Source of the DNA: CAZGMC01 sp964526565
GTDB lineage: Bacteria > Pseudomonadota > Alphaproteobacteria > DSM-16000 > Inquilinaceae
Assembly (NCBI GenBank): GCA_964526565.1
Contig: CAZGMC010000012.1
Coordinates: forward strand, 1 to 58,033
Direction: 5' to 3'
Length of the DNA stretch: 58,033 nucleotides
Shown here piece after piece: positions 36,199 through 44,533 of the stretch. Below the pieces are notes generated by a model. The model saw only the letters and a list, made by a program, of their open reading frames with translations. It did no database searches and had not been told where the DNA came from. Both the position numbers and the translations under genes were made by a program. Within the stretch, counting starts at the first letter, position 1. Each line of letters opens with the position of its first letter.

Positions 36199-37241
36199 CC
36201 CAGGCTCCGGGCGATCGGCGGCCCGATCACCTTGGTGAGCGGCAGCGGCAGGCGCTGCCAGGTGGCAATCAACAGCCGGTATTTCGGGTTCAGCGGGTTG
36301 ATGTCCGGCACCGTGCCGCCTTTGGGCAGGTGGAAGCCGTAGGTCAGCGGCTCGGCGGGAAAGCCCCAGTGCTTCTTGAAGGCATAGGCACCGGTGCCCT
36401 CCTTGCTGCGCCCGAAGTCGAACCGGCGACAGCCGCGTTCGCAGGCCCGGCGCATCACCTCCCAGTACATGAAGTCGTTGGCCGCCCAGTCACGCGCCTC
36501 GTGGGTGGCGCCGCCGTAGTACGGCAGGACCTCATCACGAAAGTAGAAGTTCATCACGCTGGCCACCGCCTCGCCTTCCCGCTCCACGGTAACGATATCG
36601 CACCGGTCGCCGAATTCCTCTTTAAGGCTGAGGAAATAGCGCCTGGCGAACACCGGCGTGCCGAGGTTGCGCACGCTGACGGCATAGATGTGGTGAAGCC
36701 GGTCGACGCCCTCGTCCAGGACGCTGGTCAGGGCCGCTTTCATCCCCTTGCGCACCATGGCCCGCTGCTTGCGCGGGATGGCGCGCATGTTGACCTCCGG
36801 ATCCGGATCGAGCGCCTTGCGGAACGACACGTACAGGCCGGTCCTGGCCTGCCACGGCCCGTCCACCGGCGGCGGGCAGCGGTATTCCAGGAAGTCGACG
36901 CCGAGCCGTCCGGCCAGGTCCACGGCGGCGGCGTCCAGTGCGGCGCGGGCCGCCGGGTCGGTCGCCACCGGCCCGCCATGCACGCAGAACGCGTTGGAGA
37001 TCAGCGCCCGGCCGAACAGCCGGCTGCGGATGTGGACGAGCGGCAGCACCCCGGCGACGCGGCCGCCGCGCTCCGCCACAAGGTTGTACGTGTCGTGGCC
37101 GAAGCTGCGCGCGACGACCCGGCGCCAGCCCGACAGGTGAAAGAAGGTCGCCGCCGGGCAGGCCTCGACAAAGGCGTCCCAGCGGCCGGCATCGGCCTCG
37201 TCCGACATGCGGACGTGCAGATCGTCACCCGGTCCGTGCAT
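36195..37241 (-). CDS. FemAB-like XrtA-system protein
   Basis: GNAT-fold protein related to FemA/FemB amino-acyl transferases and named for its occurrence in PEP-CTERM systems; 348 aa. Recognisable segments are ADAGRWDAFVEACPAATFFHLSGWRRVV, VAGVLPLVHIRSRLFG, SNAFCVHGGPV, YVSFRKALDPDPEVNMRAIPRKQRAMVRKGMKA and CRRFDFGRSKEGTGAYAFKKHWGF. The last is conserved as an acceptor-binding region in this family. It may attach an amino acid or similar group to the polysaccharide or its lipid intermediate. Four-base overlap with the glycosyltransferase gene and a four-base gap to the deacetylase gene place it inside the operon. Confidence 0.9.
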   Translation of the reverse strand: MHGPGDDLHVRMSDEADAGRWDAFVEACPAATFFHLSGWRRVVARSFGHDTYNLVAERGGRVAGVLPLVHIRSRLFGRALISNAFCVHGGPVATDPAARAALDAAAVDLAGRLGVDFLEYRCPPPVDGPWQARTGLYVSFRKALDPDPEVNMRAIPRKQRAMVRKGMKAALTSVLDEGVDRLHHIYAVSVRNLGTPVFARRYFLSLKEEFGDRCDIVTVEREGEAVASVMNFYFRDEVLPYYGGATHEARDWAANDFMYWEVMRRACERGCRRFDFGRSKEGTGAYAFKKHWGFPAEPLTYGFHLPKGGTVPDINPLNPKYRLLIATWQRLPLPLTKVIGPPIARSLG

Positions 37242-37245
37242 CGGC

Positions 37246-38229
37246 TCAGGCCCCGTCGAGGTCGGCGGCGAAGGCGCGGTCCATGCGGTCCCAGGCGAAG
37301 TCCCGCATCAGGGCGCGCATGCGGTCGGCCATGCGGTGCAGGTTCAAGTAGTGACGGAACGCAGACCGCGCGCCGGCGCGGCGCTGGCGCGGCTGGTCCG
37401 GGTCGATCTCCCAGGGATGGCAATAGAAGATGCACGGCCGGCGGTCGCGCCGGTTGACGCGGCGCATCGCGGTGCGCGACACGGCGTAGGGCAGCAGGCG
37501 GAAATAGCCGCCGCCGCCGCAGGGCAGCTTGCGGCCCAGCGCCTCGACCGTGGTGATGGGCACCTCGATGACCCCGTCGGCCGCGGGTGCGAACGTGAAC
37601 CGCGGCGCCTCGGGCATGCCGTACAGGTCGTGGCGGATCGGATAGATGCTGGAGCTGTAGCGGTAGCCCGCCTCGCGCAGCACCGCGTGCGCCCACGGCG
37701 TGTCGCGGCCGATGGAGAAGCTGGCGGCGCGGTAGCCGGTCACCGGCGTGCCCGACAGGTCTTCCAGCAGGTGGCGGGTGCGGCGCACGTCCTGGCGGAA
37801 GGCGTCGGGGCTCTGGCGGAACACCTGGACGTGGCTCCAGCCGTGGCTGGCGACCTCGTGCCCGGCGGCGGCGATGTCGCCGACCAGCCAAGGGAACCGC
37901 TCCGCCACCCAGCCCAGCACGAAGAACGTGGCCCGGACCCCCGAATCGGCGAACAGGTCGAGCATGGCCCGCGTGTTATGCTCGACGCGACTCGGCAGGC
38001 CGTCCCAGTCCTCCGGGCGGATGAAACCGGCGAAGGCCTGGACGTGAAAATAGTCCTCCACGTCCACCGTCATCGCATTGATGATGCCGGCACCGGCGGC
38101 ACCGGCGGCACCTTCGGCCGGCTGCGGCGCGGATGGCCGTGCCGGTGCCGGTGCCGGTGCCGGTGCCGGTGCCGGTGCCGGGCGCAGCGCCTCAGACCGG
38201 GGCATCGGCGTCGCGGTCGTCGGGTTCAT
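37246..38229 (-). CDS. XrtA-system polysaccharide deacetylase
   Basis: NodB-type carbohydrate esterase family 4 deacetylase, 327 aa. The catalytic region starts at NAMTVDVEDYFHVQAF; metal ligands are Asp in the VDVEDYF motif and His residues in HEVASHGWSHVQVFR. RTRHLLEDLSGTPVTGYRAASFSIG, LPCGGGGYFRLLPY and FYCHPWEIDPDQP match the PEP-CTERM-linked group. The N-terminal 45 residues include an (Ala-Pro)6 run encoded by a GCCGGT repeat. Start ATG 38229 has AGGGGG upstream and overlaps the ATPase gene by 38 bases. A start at 38205 is less well supported. It lacks a clear signal peptide, as in related proteins, so its compartment is uncertain. Confidence 0.9.
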   Translation of the reverse strand: MNPTTATPMPRSEALRPAPAPAPAPAPAPARPSAPQPAEGAAGAAGAGIINAMTVDVEDYFHVQAFAGFIRPEDWDGLPSRVEHNTRAMLDLFADSGVRATFFVLGWVAERFPWLVGDIAAAGHEVASHGWSHVQVFRQSPDAFRQDVRRTRHLLEDLSGTPVTGYRAASFSIGRDTPWAHAVLREAGYRYSSSIYPIRHDLYGMPEAPRFTFAPAADGVIEVPITTVEALGRKLPCGGGGYFRLLPYAVSRTAMRRVNRRDRRPCIFYCHPWEIDPDQPRQRRAGARSAFRHYLNLHRMADRMRALMRDFAWDRMDRAFAADLDGA

Positions 38230-39280
38230 GGTCCGCCCCCTGCCGGTTCGGAGCCCGGTGGAACTGCGAGAGCAGCCGCCCGTCACTGAAGTAACGCGCC
38301 GCGATGTCCAGGGCGCGCTGGATGGTGCGCTCATGGGCGGCGACATAGCGCTCCAGCACGGCGACGCGGTCGGCCAGCGCATCGATCGTCAGCGTGTCGT
38401 CGACGGACGGCGCAGTGCCGTCACCGCGCTGGGTGAACGTGCCGGCACTGTGGCGGCCGGCGCCGTCGGCGGTCTCCCGGCGCAGCTCGTCGGCGACGGT
38501 CCGGACCACCGCTTCGTCCAGGCTGTGCAACTCGTCGAGGAATCCGAACAGCAGCAGGCGCGAGCACAACGTGTTGATCCGCCGCGGGATGCCGTTGGTC
38601 TCCTCGTAGATCATGCGATAAGCGCCTTCGGTGAACGTCGGGTCGCCGCGCCAGTCCACCAGGCGCAGCCGATGCTCCACATAGGCGCGGGTGTCGGCGA
38701 AGTTCAGCGGCCCGAGGTGGAACGAGGCGACCACCCGCTGGCGCAGCTGCTCCAGGTCCGGGCTGGCCAGCATGGGACGGAACTGATCCTGGCCGGCCAG
38801 CAGGGTCTGGATCGCCACCTGCCCGTCGACCTGGAAGTTCGACAGCATCCGCAGCTCCTCCAGGGAGCGCGTCGGCATGTTCTGCGCTTCGTCGATGACC
38901 AGCAGGGCACGGCGCCCGGCGCGATGCGCGGTCTTCAGGAAGTCGTCGATCTTGCGCAGCAGCGTCGCCTTGTCGTCGCCGACGCACGGGATCTTGAAGG
39001 CCGTCGCCACCATGCGCAGCGTATCGGCGGGATCGAGCTGCGACGAGACGATGGTGCCGGCCGTGTACTTCGCCTCGTCCAGCTCGGCCAGCAGGTGATT
39101 GATCAGCGTCGTCTTGCCAGCCCCGACATTGCCGGTGATGACGACGAAGCCTTCGCCCTGGTTCAGGCCATAGGCGAGGTAGGCCATCGCCTTGCGATGG
39201 TTCTCGCTGGCGAACCAGAAGCGCGGATCCGGGCTGAGCTGGAACGGCAGGGCCCGCAGTTTGTAGAAATCGGTGTACAC
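38192..39280 (-). CDS. XrtA-associated AAA ATPase
   Basis: ATPase of the ExeA/GspA-like AAA group fixed in PEP-CTERM EPS operons, 362 aa. It begins MYTDFYKLRALPFQLSPDPRFWFAS, the family signature. Walker A is GNVGAGKTT (residues 50-58), Walker B is ALLVIDEAQN, and a sensor region is RLVDWRGDPTFTEGAYRMIYEETNGIPRRIN. The C-terminal region after residue 300 is low-complexity. Its job in exosortase systems is not established; ExeA relatives act at the inner membrane in secretion. It lies 6 bases from the beta-barrel protein gene. Confidence 0.92.
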   Translation of the reverse strand: MYTDFYKLRALPFQLSPDPRFWFASENHRKAMAYLAYGLNQGEGFVVITGNVGAGKTTLINHLLAELDEAKYTAGTIVSSQLDPADTLRMVATAFKIPCVGDDKATLLRKIDDFLKTAHRAGRRALLVIDEAQNMPTRSLEELRMLSNFQVDGQVAIQTLLAGQDQFRPMLASPDLEQLRQRVVASFHLGPLNFADTRAYVEHRLRLVDWRGDPTFTEGAYRMIYEETNGIPRRINTLCSRLLLFGFLDELHSLDEAVVRTVADELRRETADGAGRHSAGTFTQRGDGTAPSVDDTLTIDALADRVAVLERYVAAHERTIQRALDIAARYFSDGRLLSQFHRAPNRQGADHEPDDRDADAPV

Positions 39281-39286
39281 GGCGCC

Positions 39287-40858
39287 TCAGAAGGTCTTGA
39301 TCAGGCTGATGGTCACGGCATTCTCGGAAATGCCGTCCTCCGAATCGAGTGTGGACTGCTGCACGCGATAGAGGTAGTTGCCCGAAAGTGAAAACCCGTC
39401 GCCCAGGGCATGAGACAGCGAAGCCCTCACCGTGTAGCGGGTGTCCTCCCGGCCATCGTCTTCCTCACCAAAATCGATGACCCGGTACTCGAATCCGAGG
39501 TTCGAATTTGTCCGCCGCGTCAGTCGACGGCTCCATGTTGCCCTGCCGCCATAGCTCGTTTCGGTATCCTCCGGCGGATCCAGGAACTCCCGCTGCTCCC
39601 AGAACGCGGAAAACCCATAGAAGTTGCGCCGCCGGGTGAGGTCGAGCGTCGCATTGAACCGGTCCCTGAGGAACGTACGATCGGTGATGCCGAACGACTC
39701 GGTGTCGGTGACGAAGGGATCACCGGTCCGGACGTCGATCAACTGGCCCTGGGGATCGACACCCAGGAATGACAGGTCTTCAAGAAACAGGGTGTCTTCG
39801 GTATCGAAGGTCCGGTTGAAGTTGGCGCGGAACACAGAAACTGGTGATATCGCGTAGCTCACTTCGCCGAAAAAGTTCGGTTCTCCATAGCGCTGGCCGC
39901 CGGTGAACGTCAGCGAGAAGGTGCGGCTGGGCCGCGCGGTGAACCCCAGATCCCAGCGCACACCGTCAAGCTCGCTGCCGGACTCGCGGTCGACGTCATC
40001 GTAGCCGATGTTGGCGAGCAGCGAGAACTGCCGCACGATGGGCATTTCGGTGCTGAGAACCGTCGAGAACTCCTTGAGCTCGTCGGCGGCGTCGAAGTCG
40101 GTGATGCGGTAGAACGTCGTGAACGCCCACAGCACGTTGGTGAAGTCGCTGCCGCTCAGGAAATCCGTGCGCGCCTCCAGCGTGATCGAGTCGTCTTCAC
40201 CCGTTCCGTCCGCGCTGTCGCCGCTCCGCACGTACCCCGCCGCCAGGCGCGTCTCGTTGGTCGCAAACTGGCCGAACCGATAGACCACGAATGGGCTGGC
40301 CAGGTAGCGCTGGACCAGCGCCCGGTTCTCGTCATCGAAGTCCCGCCCGCTGGTGCCGATCTGGTTGTCGACGATCTCGCGGCTGAGGGCGGCGTTGAAA
40401 TCGAAGAACAGCAGGTTGTCGACCAGCTCGAACGTGTTGGCCGAGCGCAGGTTGGTGTCGACAAGCTGGCGGATGTCAAAGCCCCCTTCGTCCGTCGAAT
40501 AGCCGGCCTCGAACCCATAGTCGACGGCCAGGTTGGCGCGCCGCCCGACCAGGCGCAGCCCGGCCTCGGGCCGGATGAACACGAACAGATCGGAGCGCGC
40601 GTCCTGCTCGAAATCGACATTGTCCGTGTAGGTCAGGCCGATGGCGACGGACGAGGTGAAGTCGATCCGGTCGATGATGGCATCGGGAATCGCCCGATCC
40701 ACGGCATCCACGGAGAGTTCCTGCGCAACCGCGGCAGGCACCGCCGCCAGCACCATCATCAGGGCAGCCGCCACACCGCGACCACAGGCCATGCGTGCGG
40801 CGCAGAGCACGCGCCGACAAAAGTTTCGGGTCCTTGCCTGCATCGGGACCGCCGTCAC
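39287..40858 (-). CDS. PEP-CTERM-system beta-barrel outer-membrane protein
   Basis: Probable outer-membrane protein of 523 aa from the family found in XrtA EPS operons. A signal peptide is predicted in residues 22-45 (VAAALMMVLAAVPAAVAQ), with a start at ATG 40858 or an internal Met. The mature region is rich in alternating-pattern aromatic strands such as FTSSVAIGLTYTDNVDFEQDARSDLFVFIRPEAGLRL, and TYTDNV is a common early motif. It ends ENAVTISLIKTF with the terminal Phe expected for BAM-dependent insertion. It may form part of the export channel with the Wza-like protein. The start overlaps the kinase stop by four bases. Confidence 0.88.
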   Translation of the reverse strand: MTAVPMQARTRNFCRRVLCAARMACGRGVAAALMMVLAAVPAAVAQELSVDAVDRAIPDAIIDRIDFTSSVAIGLTYTDNVDFEQDARSDLFVFIRPEAGLRLVGRRANLAVDYGFEAGYSTDEGGFDIRQLVDTNLRSANTFELVDNLLFFDFNAALSREIVDNQIGTSGRDFDDENRALVQRYLASPFVVYRFGQFATNETRLAAGYVRSGDSADGTGEDDSITLEARTDFLSGSDFTNVLWAFTTFYRITDFDAADELKEFSTVLSTEMPIVRQFSLLANIGYDDVDRESGSELDGVRWDLGFTARPSRTFSLTFTGGQRYGEPNFFGEVSYAISPVSVFRANFNRTFDTEDTLFLEDLSFLGVDPQGQLIDVRTGDPFVTDTESFGITDRTFLRDRFNATLDLTRRRNFYGFSAFWEQREFLDPPEDTETSYGGRATWSRRLTRRTNSNLGFEYRVIDFGEEDDGREDTRYTVRASLSHALGDGFSLSGNYLYRVQQSTLDSEDGISENAVTISLIKTF

Positions 40859-42018
40859 TTCTCGTCGTGCCGTCGGCCGCGACGGCGGCCCTCGTAACGG
40901 CTGAAATACTGGCCAAAGGACGACCGCGCGAACAGCGAGCTGCTCTTGTTGAGGACCAGGGAGACATTCGGGCAGTCGTCGATCAGATCCATCGCCGCGC
41001 GCACCTCGCTCTCGCTGGTCCGGTCGGCCTCGACGACGAAGATGATCCGGCCGACGAGGTGGGCCAGCACGGACGGCTCGCTGCGGGCGAGCAGGGGCGG
41101 CGAATCGAAGATGATGATCCGGTCCTTGTAGCGCGACGCCAGCTCCAGCACGAACTGGCGCATCCGCTCACTGGCCAGAAGCTCGGTCGAAAAGGCATGC
41201 GACGTGCCCGCCGACATGATCGACAGCTTCTCTATGTTGGTGCGCATGATGACATCCGAGGCATCCAGCGTCGGATTGGCCAGCAGGTCGATCAGGCCCG
41301 GCCGCTCCTCCAGGCCCAGCGTCCCGAAGATGCCCGGCTGCACGACATCGGCGTCGATCAGCAGGACATAGACATCGCGCTCGATGGCCATGCTGATGGC
41401 CAGGTTGGTGGCGACGAACGTCTTGCCCTCGTTGGGGGCCGAACTCGTCACCATCAGCACGTTGCCGACGTCCGTGCCGTTGGTCTCGGCAAAGGCGTGC
41501 CGCAGCAGGGGCCGCTTGACGAGGCGCATCTCCTCGGCGACCCGCGTCGTCGGCTTGTTCGGCGAGATGTACCCCCATCGCTCGAGCCGCGCGATGTCGA
41601 TCTCGGCCATGCCGTGGTCGATCGGCGGCCGGTGCGGCGGCGCTGTCTCATCGGCCTGTTCGGCAGGCTGCGCCGGGGCCACGGCGCCGGCCAGCCGATC
41701 GCCGAATCCCGGCGGCGGCGCGGCATCGTCGCCGGCCGTGTCCGGTACGGGCGGCAGGACGGCAGGACAAGGCGCGGTCGCCGCCGGTCCATTGGAGCGC
41801 CCGGCAGGCGCGGCAGCGGCCTCGGCCACCGGCGGGACGTGGGGCTCGACCGGCCTGTCGGCGTCGATCCTGCGTTCGCCAACGCGCAGTTCGAGCAGAC
41901 GTCCGGCCCGTTCCACCGTGGTCACGCCGTTGAACGGCGGCTTGCCGGCCGGCGTGGGGTCTTCCTCCCTGGCCCGGCCGCCCCCGGTCAGGTTGCCGGC
42001 GCGTTCTATGGTGCTCAT
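40855..42018 (-). CDS. XrtA-associated tyrosine autokinase (CpsD/CapB family)
   Basis: BY-kinase-like ATPase controlling polysaccharide chain polymerisation with the chain-length protein, 387 aa. The first 170 residues are Pro/Ala-rich with low complexity. The kinase core has Walker A SSAPNEGKTFVATNLAISMA near residues 192-205, Walker A' VYVLLIDADVVQPGIFGTLG, and Walker B IIIFDSPPLLA. A tyrosine-rich C-terminal cluster, usual for autophosphorylation, is nearly absent. Only two Tyr occur in the tail (QYFSRYEG), as in several XrtA-linked kinases. The gene is 15 bases from the chain-length gene's stop. Confidence 0.92.
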   Translation of the reverse strand: MSTIERAGNLTGGGRAREEDPTPAGKPPFNGVTTVERAGRLLELRVGERRIDADRPVEPHVPPVAEAAAAPAGRSNGPAATAPCPAVLPPVPDTAGDDAAPPPGFGDRLAGAVAPAQPAEQADETAPPHRPPIDHGMAEIDIARLERWGYISPNKPTTRVAEEMRLVKRPLLRHAFAETNGTDVGNVLMVTSSAPNEGKTFVATNLAISMAIERDVYVLLIDADVVQPGIFGTLGLEERPGLIDLLANPTLDASDVIMRTNIEKLSIMSAGTSHAFSTELLASERMRQFVLELASRYKDRIIIFDSPPLLARSEPSVLAHLVGRIIFVVEADRTSESEVRAAMDLIDDCPNVSLVLNKSSSLFARSSFGQYFSRYEGRRRGRRHDEK

Positions 42019-42033
42019 CGGCGTTCCTTTCGA

Positions 42034-43563
42034 TTACGCACCGCGCAGGAGTGCCGACAACGGACCGGCCGCCATGCCCGAGACGATGCCGGCATAGGCC
42101 CCGAACAGGCCGAACAGGATCAAGGCGAACCCTGCCAGCTCCACCCAGCGACGCCGCTGCTCCTGCGGCAGGCGCACCCTGGTGACCGAGCCGATGACGG
42201 GGCGTTGTGCCAGCTGCTCCAGGCGCTGGGTGGTGGCCACCGTATTGGCCAGGAACCCGAGCAGCAGGGCGAACGCCGCCCCGGCGCCCAGGCCGCCGAC
42301 CAGCACGCCGGAGCGCAGCAGGAAGCGGTCGGGGCCGCTCGGCGCCAGCGGCATGGTCGGCGGATCGATGACCCGGAACTCGACGGCCTCGGTGTTGGTG
42401 TCGACCTCTGCGGCGAACCGCGCCTGCTCCCGGCGTCGGACCAGGGCATTGTGATTGTCGCGGACCAGATCAAGCTCCCGCTCCAGCCGCCGCCGTTCCG
42501 CGATGACGTCGGGCATCTGGTCGACGAGCGCCTCCAGCTCGGCGATCCTCGTGCTGAGGCTGTCGATGCGCTGCGTGTACGACTCGATCGCCGCCTCCTG
42601 GCGACCGATCATCGACCGCGTCTGTTCAATCATCGGGCTGCTCTCGACAGCCGCGCCGCTCGCCGCATCCCCGTCGCGAAGCGCCTGTTCGCGCTGCAAA
42701 AGGCGCCGCGTCAGGATGACCTCGGGGTGCCGGTCGGTGTAGCGCAACTGCAGTTCCGCAAGATAGGCCTCGAGCTCCGCCACCCGCGCCGCCCGCGGCG
42801 ACAGGGCCGCCCCGGCGCTGCCCAGGCTCTCCGTGATGCGCGCCAGGTCCTGGTTCAACTCGTCGCGTGCGGCAATCGCATCGGTCCGCTCCTGTTCCAA
42901 CCGCGCCAGGTCGGTGCGGGCGGCGCCCAGGCGCGCCTCGTAGCTGTTGCCGCCGGGCATGAACCCGCGGTTCTGGATGTCGAATTCCGACAGGGCCCGC
43001 TCCCTCTGGGCCAATTGCTGTGCCAGCGCCCGGATCTGGTCATCGAGGAAGCGCATCGTCGAGGTCAGATCCTCGCGGCTCGCGCCCAGGTTGGCCTCCA
43101 CGAACACCGTGCGGACGGCTTCAACGACGTTGTAGGCCACGGCCGGATCGGGGTCGGTGAACGAGATCGAGAACATGCCGTCGCGGCTGGCGTTGACGCT
43201 GAGGCGGTTCCTGATGGAGTTGATGATCGCCTCCTCCTGCTCCGGCGTCTGCGCGTCCAGGTCGAGGTCGGTCATGCGCATGACGCGCTCCAGCGTCGGC
43301 CGGCTGGTCAGCGAGCGCCTGACCAGGGCGAGCTCCGACAGCACGCTCTCGCTCATGTCCGCAGCGATGCCGCGCATCAGCGGCTCAAGCATCGACTGCG
43401 TGTTGATATAGATGCGTGTCGAGGCGGAATAGGTGTCCGGAATGCGCTCCACCAGGACCCACCCGGCCGCGCACACCAGCCAGGCGACGATCAACCCCAG
43501 CCAGCGCCGGCGCCAGGCGGCGACGACGTAGCCTTTTACCTGTTGCAGAATGTCGTCAAACAT
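42034..43563 (-). CDS. XrtA-system chain-length determinant protein (Wzz-like)
   Basis: Inner-membrane polysaccharide co-polymerase, 509 aa, that sets polymer length with the autokinase. N-terminal residues MFDDILQQVKGYVVAAWRRRW are followed by TM1 (LGLIVAWLVCAAGWVLV). A long periplasmic region contains coiled coils with many Glu/Arg/Leu (residues about 160-390). A second transmembrane segment and a GLGAGAAFALLLGFLANTV segment sit near the C-terminus. The start at 43563 is chosen by homology, since the frame is open to 43611. The Shine-Dalgarno is weak at both sites. The gap of 129 bases upstream to the export gene suggests the same operon. Confidence 0.92.
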   Translation of the reverse strand: MFDDILQQVKGYVVAAWRRRWLGLIVAWLVCAAGWVLVERIPDTYSASTRIYINTQSMLEPLMRGIAADMSESVLSELALVRRSLTSRPTLERVMRMTDLDLDAQTPEQEEAIINSIRNRLSVNASRDGMFSISFTDPDPAVAYNVVEAVRTVFVEANLGASREDLTSTMRFLDDQIRALAQQLAQRERALSEFDIQNRGFMPGGNSYEARLGAARTDLARLEQERTDAIAARDELNQDLARITESLGSAGAALSPRAARVAELEAYLAELQLRYTDRHPEVILTRRLLQREQALRDGDAASGAAVESSPMIEQTRSMIGRQEAAIESYTQRIDSLSTRIAELEALVDQMPDVIAERRRLERELDLVRDNHNALVRRREQARFAAEVDTNTEAVEFRVIDPPTMPLAPSGPDRFLLRSGVLVGGLGAGAAFALLLGFLANTVATTQRLEQLAQRPVIGSVTRVRLPQEQRRRWVELAGFALILFGLFGAYAGIVSGMAAGPLSALLRGA

Positions 43564-43692
43564 GGGCTGCACCGTATTCCGATCGCTACCGCAGCGCGCC
43601 GTGGGCGGCATCGGGCTGGCGCGGTCGCCGGGATCGTCTCCGCCATGGCCGTGCCCGCGCCCCGCCCGGCTGGCGCCGTTCAGGACGCCAGT

Positions 43693-44331
43693 CTAGAACC
43701 AGGTTTCCGGCACGATGATGACATCGCCGGGCTGAACCAGCACGTTCGCGCTGATGTCGCCATCCTGCAGCAGGTCGTTGAGCCGCACCCGGAACTGCTG
43801 CTGGTCGCCATCGACGACACGCACCAGCGTGGTCTGGTTTCCCGCCGCGAATTCGGTCAGGCCGCCCACCGCGATCATGACGTCGAGGATCGTCATGTTG
43901 GCCCGATACGGGATCGCCTGGGGCTGGGCCGCTTCGCCGACGATGCGGATCTGCTGCTCGAACGGTCCGACGAACCCGCCCACCGTGACCGAGACGAACG
44001 GGTCCAGGATGTATTCGCTCAACGCCTGCTCGATGTCGCGCGCCAGTTCGGCCGCGGTCTTGCCGGCTGCCGGCATCTCCTCGACCAGGGGCAGCGTGAC
44101 GCGCCCGTCCGGCCGCACCGTGGCGGTGGTGGAGATTTCCGGATTGCGCCAGACGAACACGCTGATGGAGTCGAGCGGACCGATTACGTAGATCGGCGCC
44201 TCGACACGGGCGTCGGCCGTGGCCGGGGGCAGCTGCTCCCTCGGACCGGCGCAGCCGGCCAGGATCACAAGGCCGAAACAGATCGCGAGACACCGCTTTA
44301 CCCGCACCACGAATCCTCCGTTGGCTGGCAT
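43693..44331 (-). CDS. XrtA-system polysaccharide export lipoprotein (Wza-like)
   Basis: Outer-membrane auxiliary export protein, 212 aa. The signal and lipobox region is VKRCLAICFGLVILAGCAG with the lipid-attachment Cys at about residue 27 (LAGC). The Poly_export domain follows: VIGPLDSISVFVWRNPEISTTATVRPDGRVTLPLVEEMPAAGKT. One SLBB domain (IRIVGEAAQPQAIPYRANMTILDVMIAVGG) and the conserved end VLVQPGDVIIVPETWF complete it. The start at 44331 has GGGAG before it. It is the first gene of the operon, so the promoter should be in the 202 bases before it. It is much smaller than the SLBB protein at 4854. Confidence 0.94.
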   Translation of the reverse strand: MPANGGFVVRVKRCLAICFGLVILAGCAGPREQLPPATADARVEAPIYVIGPLDSISVFVWRNPEISTTATVRPDGRVTLPLVEEMPAAGKTAAELARDIEQALSEYILDPFVSVTVGGFVGPFEQQIRIVGEAAQPQAIPYRANMTILDVMIAVGGLTEFAAGNQTTLVRVVDGDQQQFRVRLNDLLQDGDISANVLVQPGDVIIVPETWF

Positions 44332-44457
44332 CTTCTCCCGGAAACAATAAAAAATTTACTGACTCCCGGTACATCTTGTCGCGTGCGGGGCGAAATCTCC
44401 TGCAATGCCCTGACAGGCACCGGAAACGACCGCCCCGATGTTGGAAGGTTGTTGCGT

Positions 44458-44488
44458 ATTTTTACGGGACAATCGTTCATGGGTTCAA
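44458..44488 (-). promoter_or_regulatory. Candidate promoter for the XrtA operon
   Basis: On the minus strand TTGAAC (44488-44483) and TAAAAA (44464-44459) are separated by 18 bases. The transcript would start near 44452, about 120 bases before the export gene. Both boxes are only 4/6 matches. An AT-rich segment closer to the start (44337-44357) may matter instead. Confidence 0.25.
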
Positions 44489-44533
44489 GTAGCGGAAGGT
44501 CTGAACGGCGTTTCCTGACCGGGACTATAGCAT

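Noticed and set aside
44332..44533. Sigma-54 promoter upstream of the XrtA operon
   Set aside because: No GG-N10-GC match in the right register, although related loci are sigma-54-controlled.
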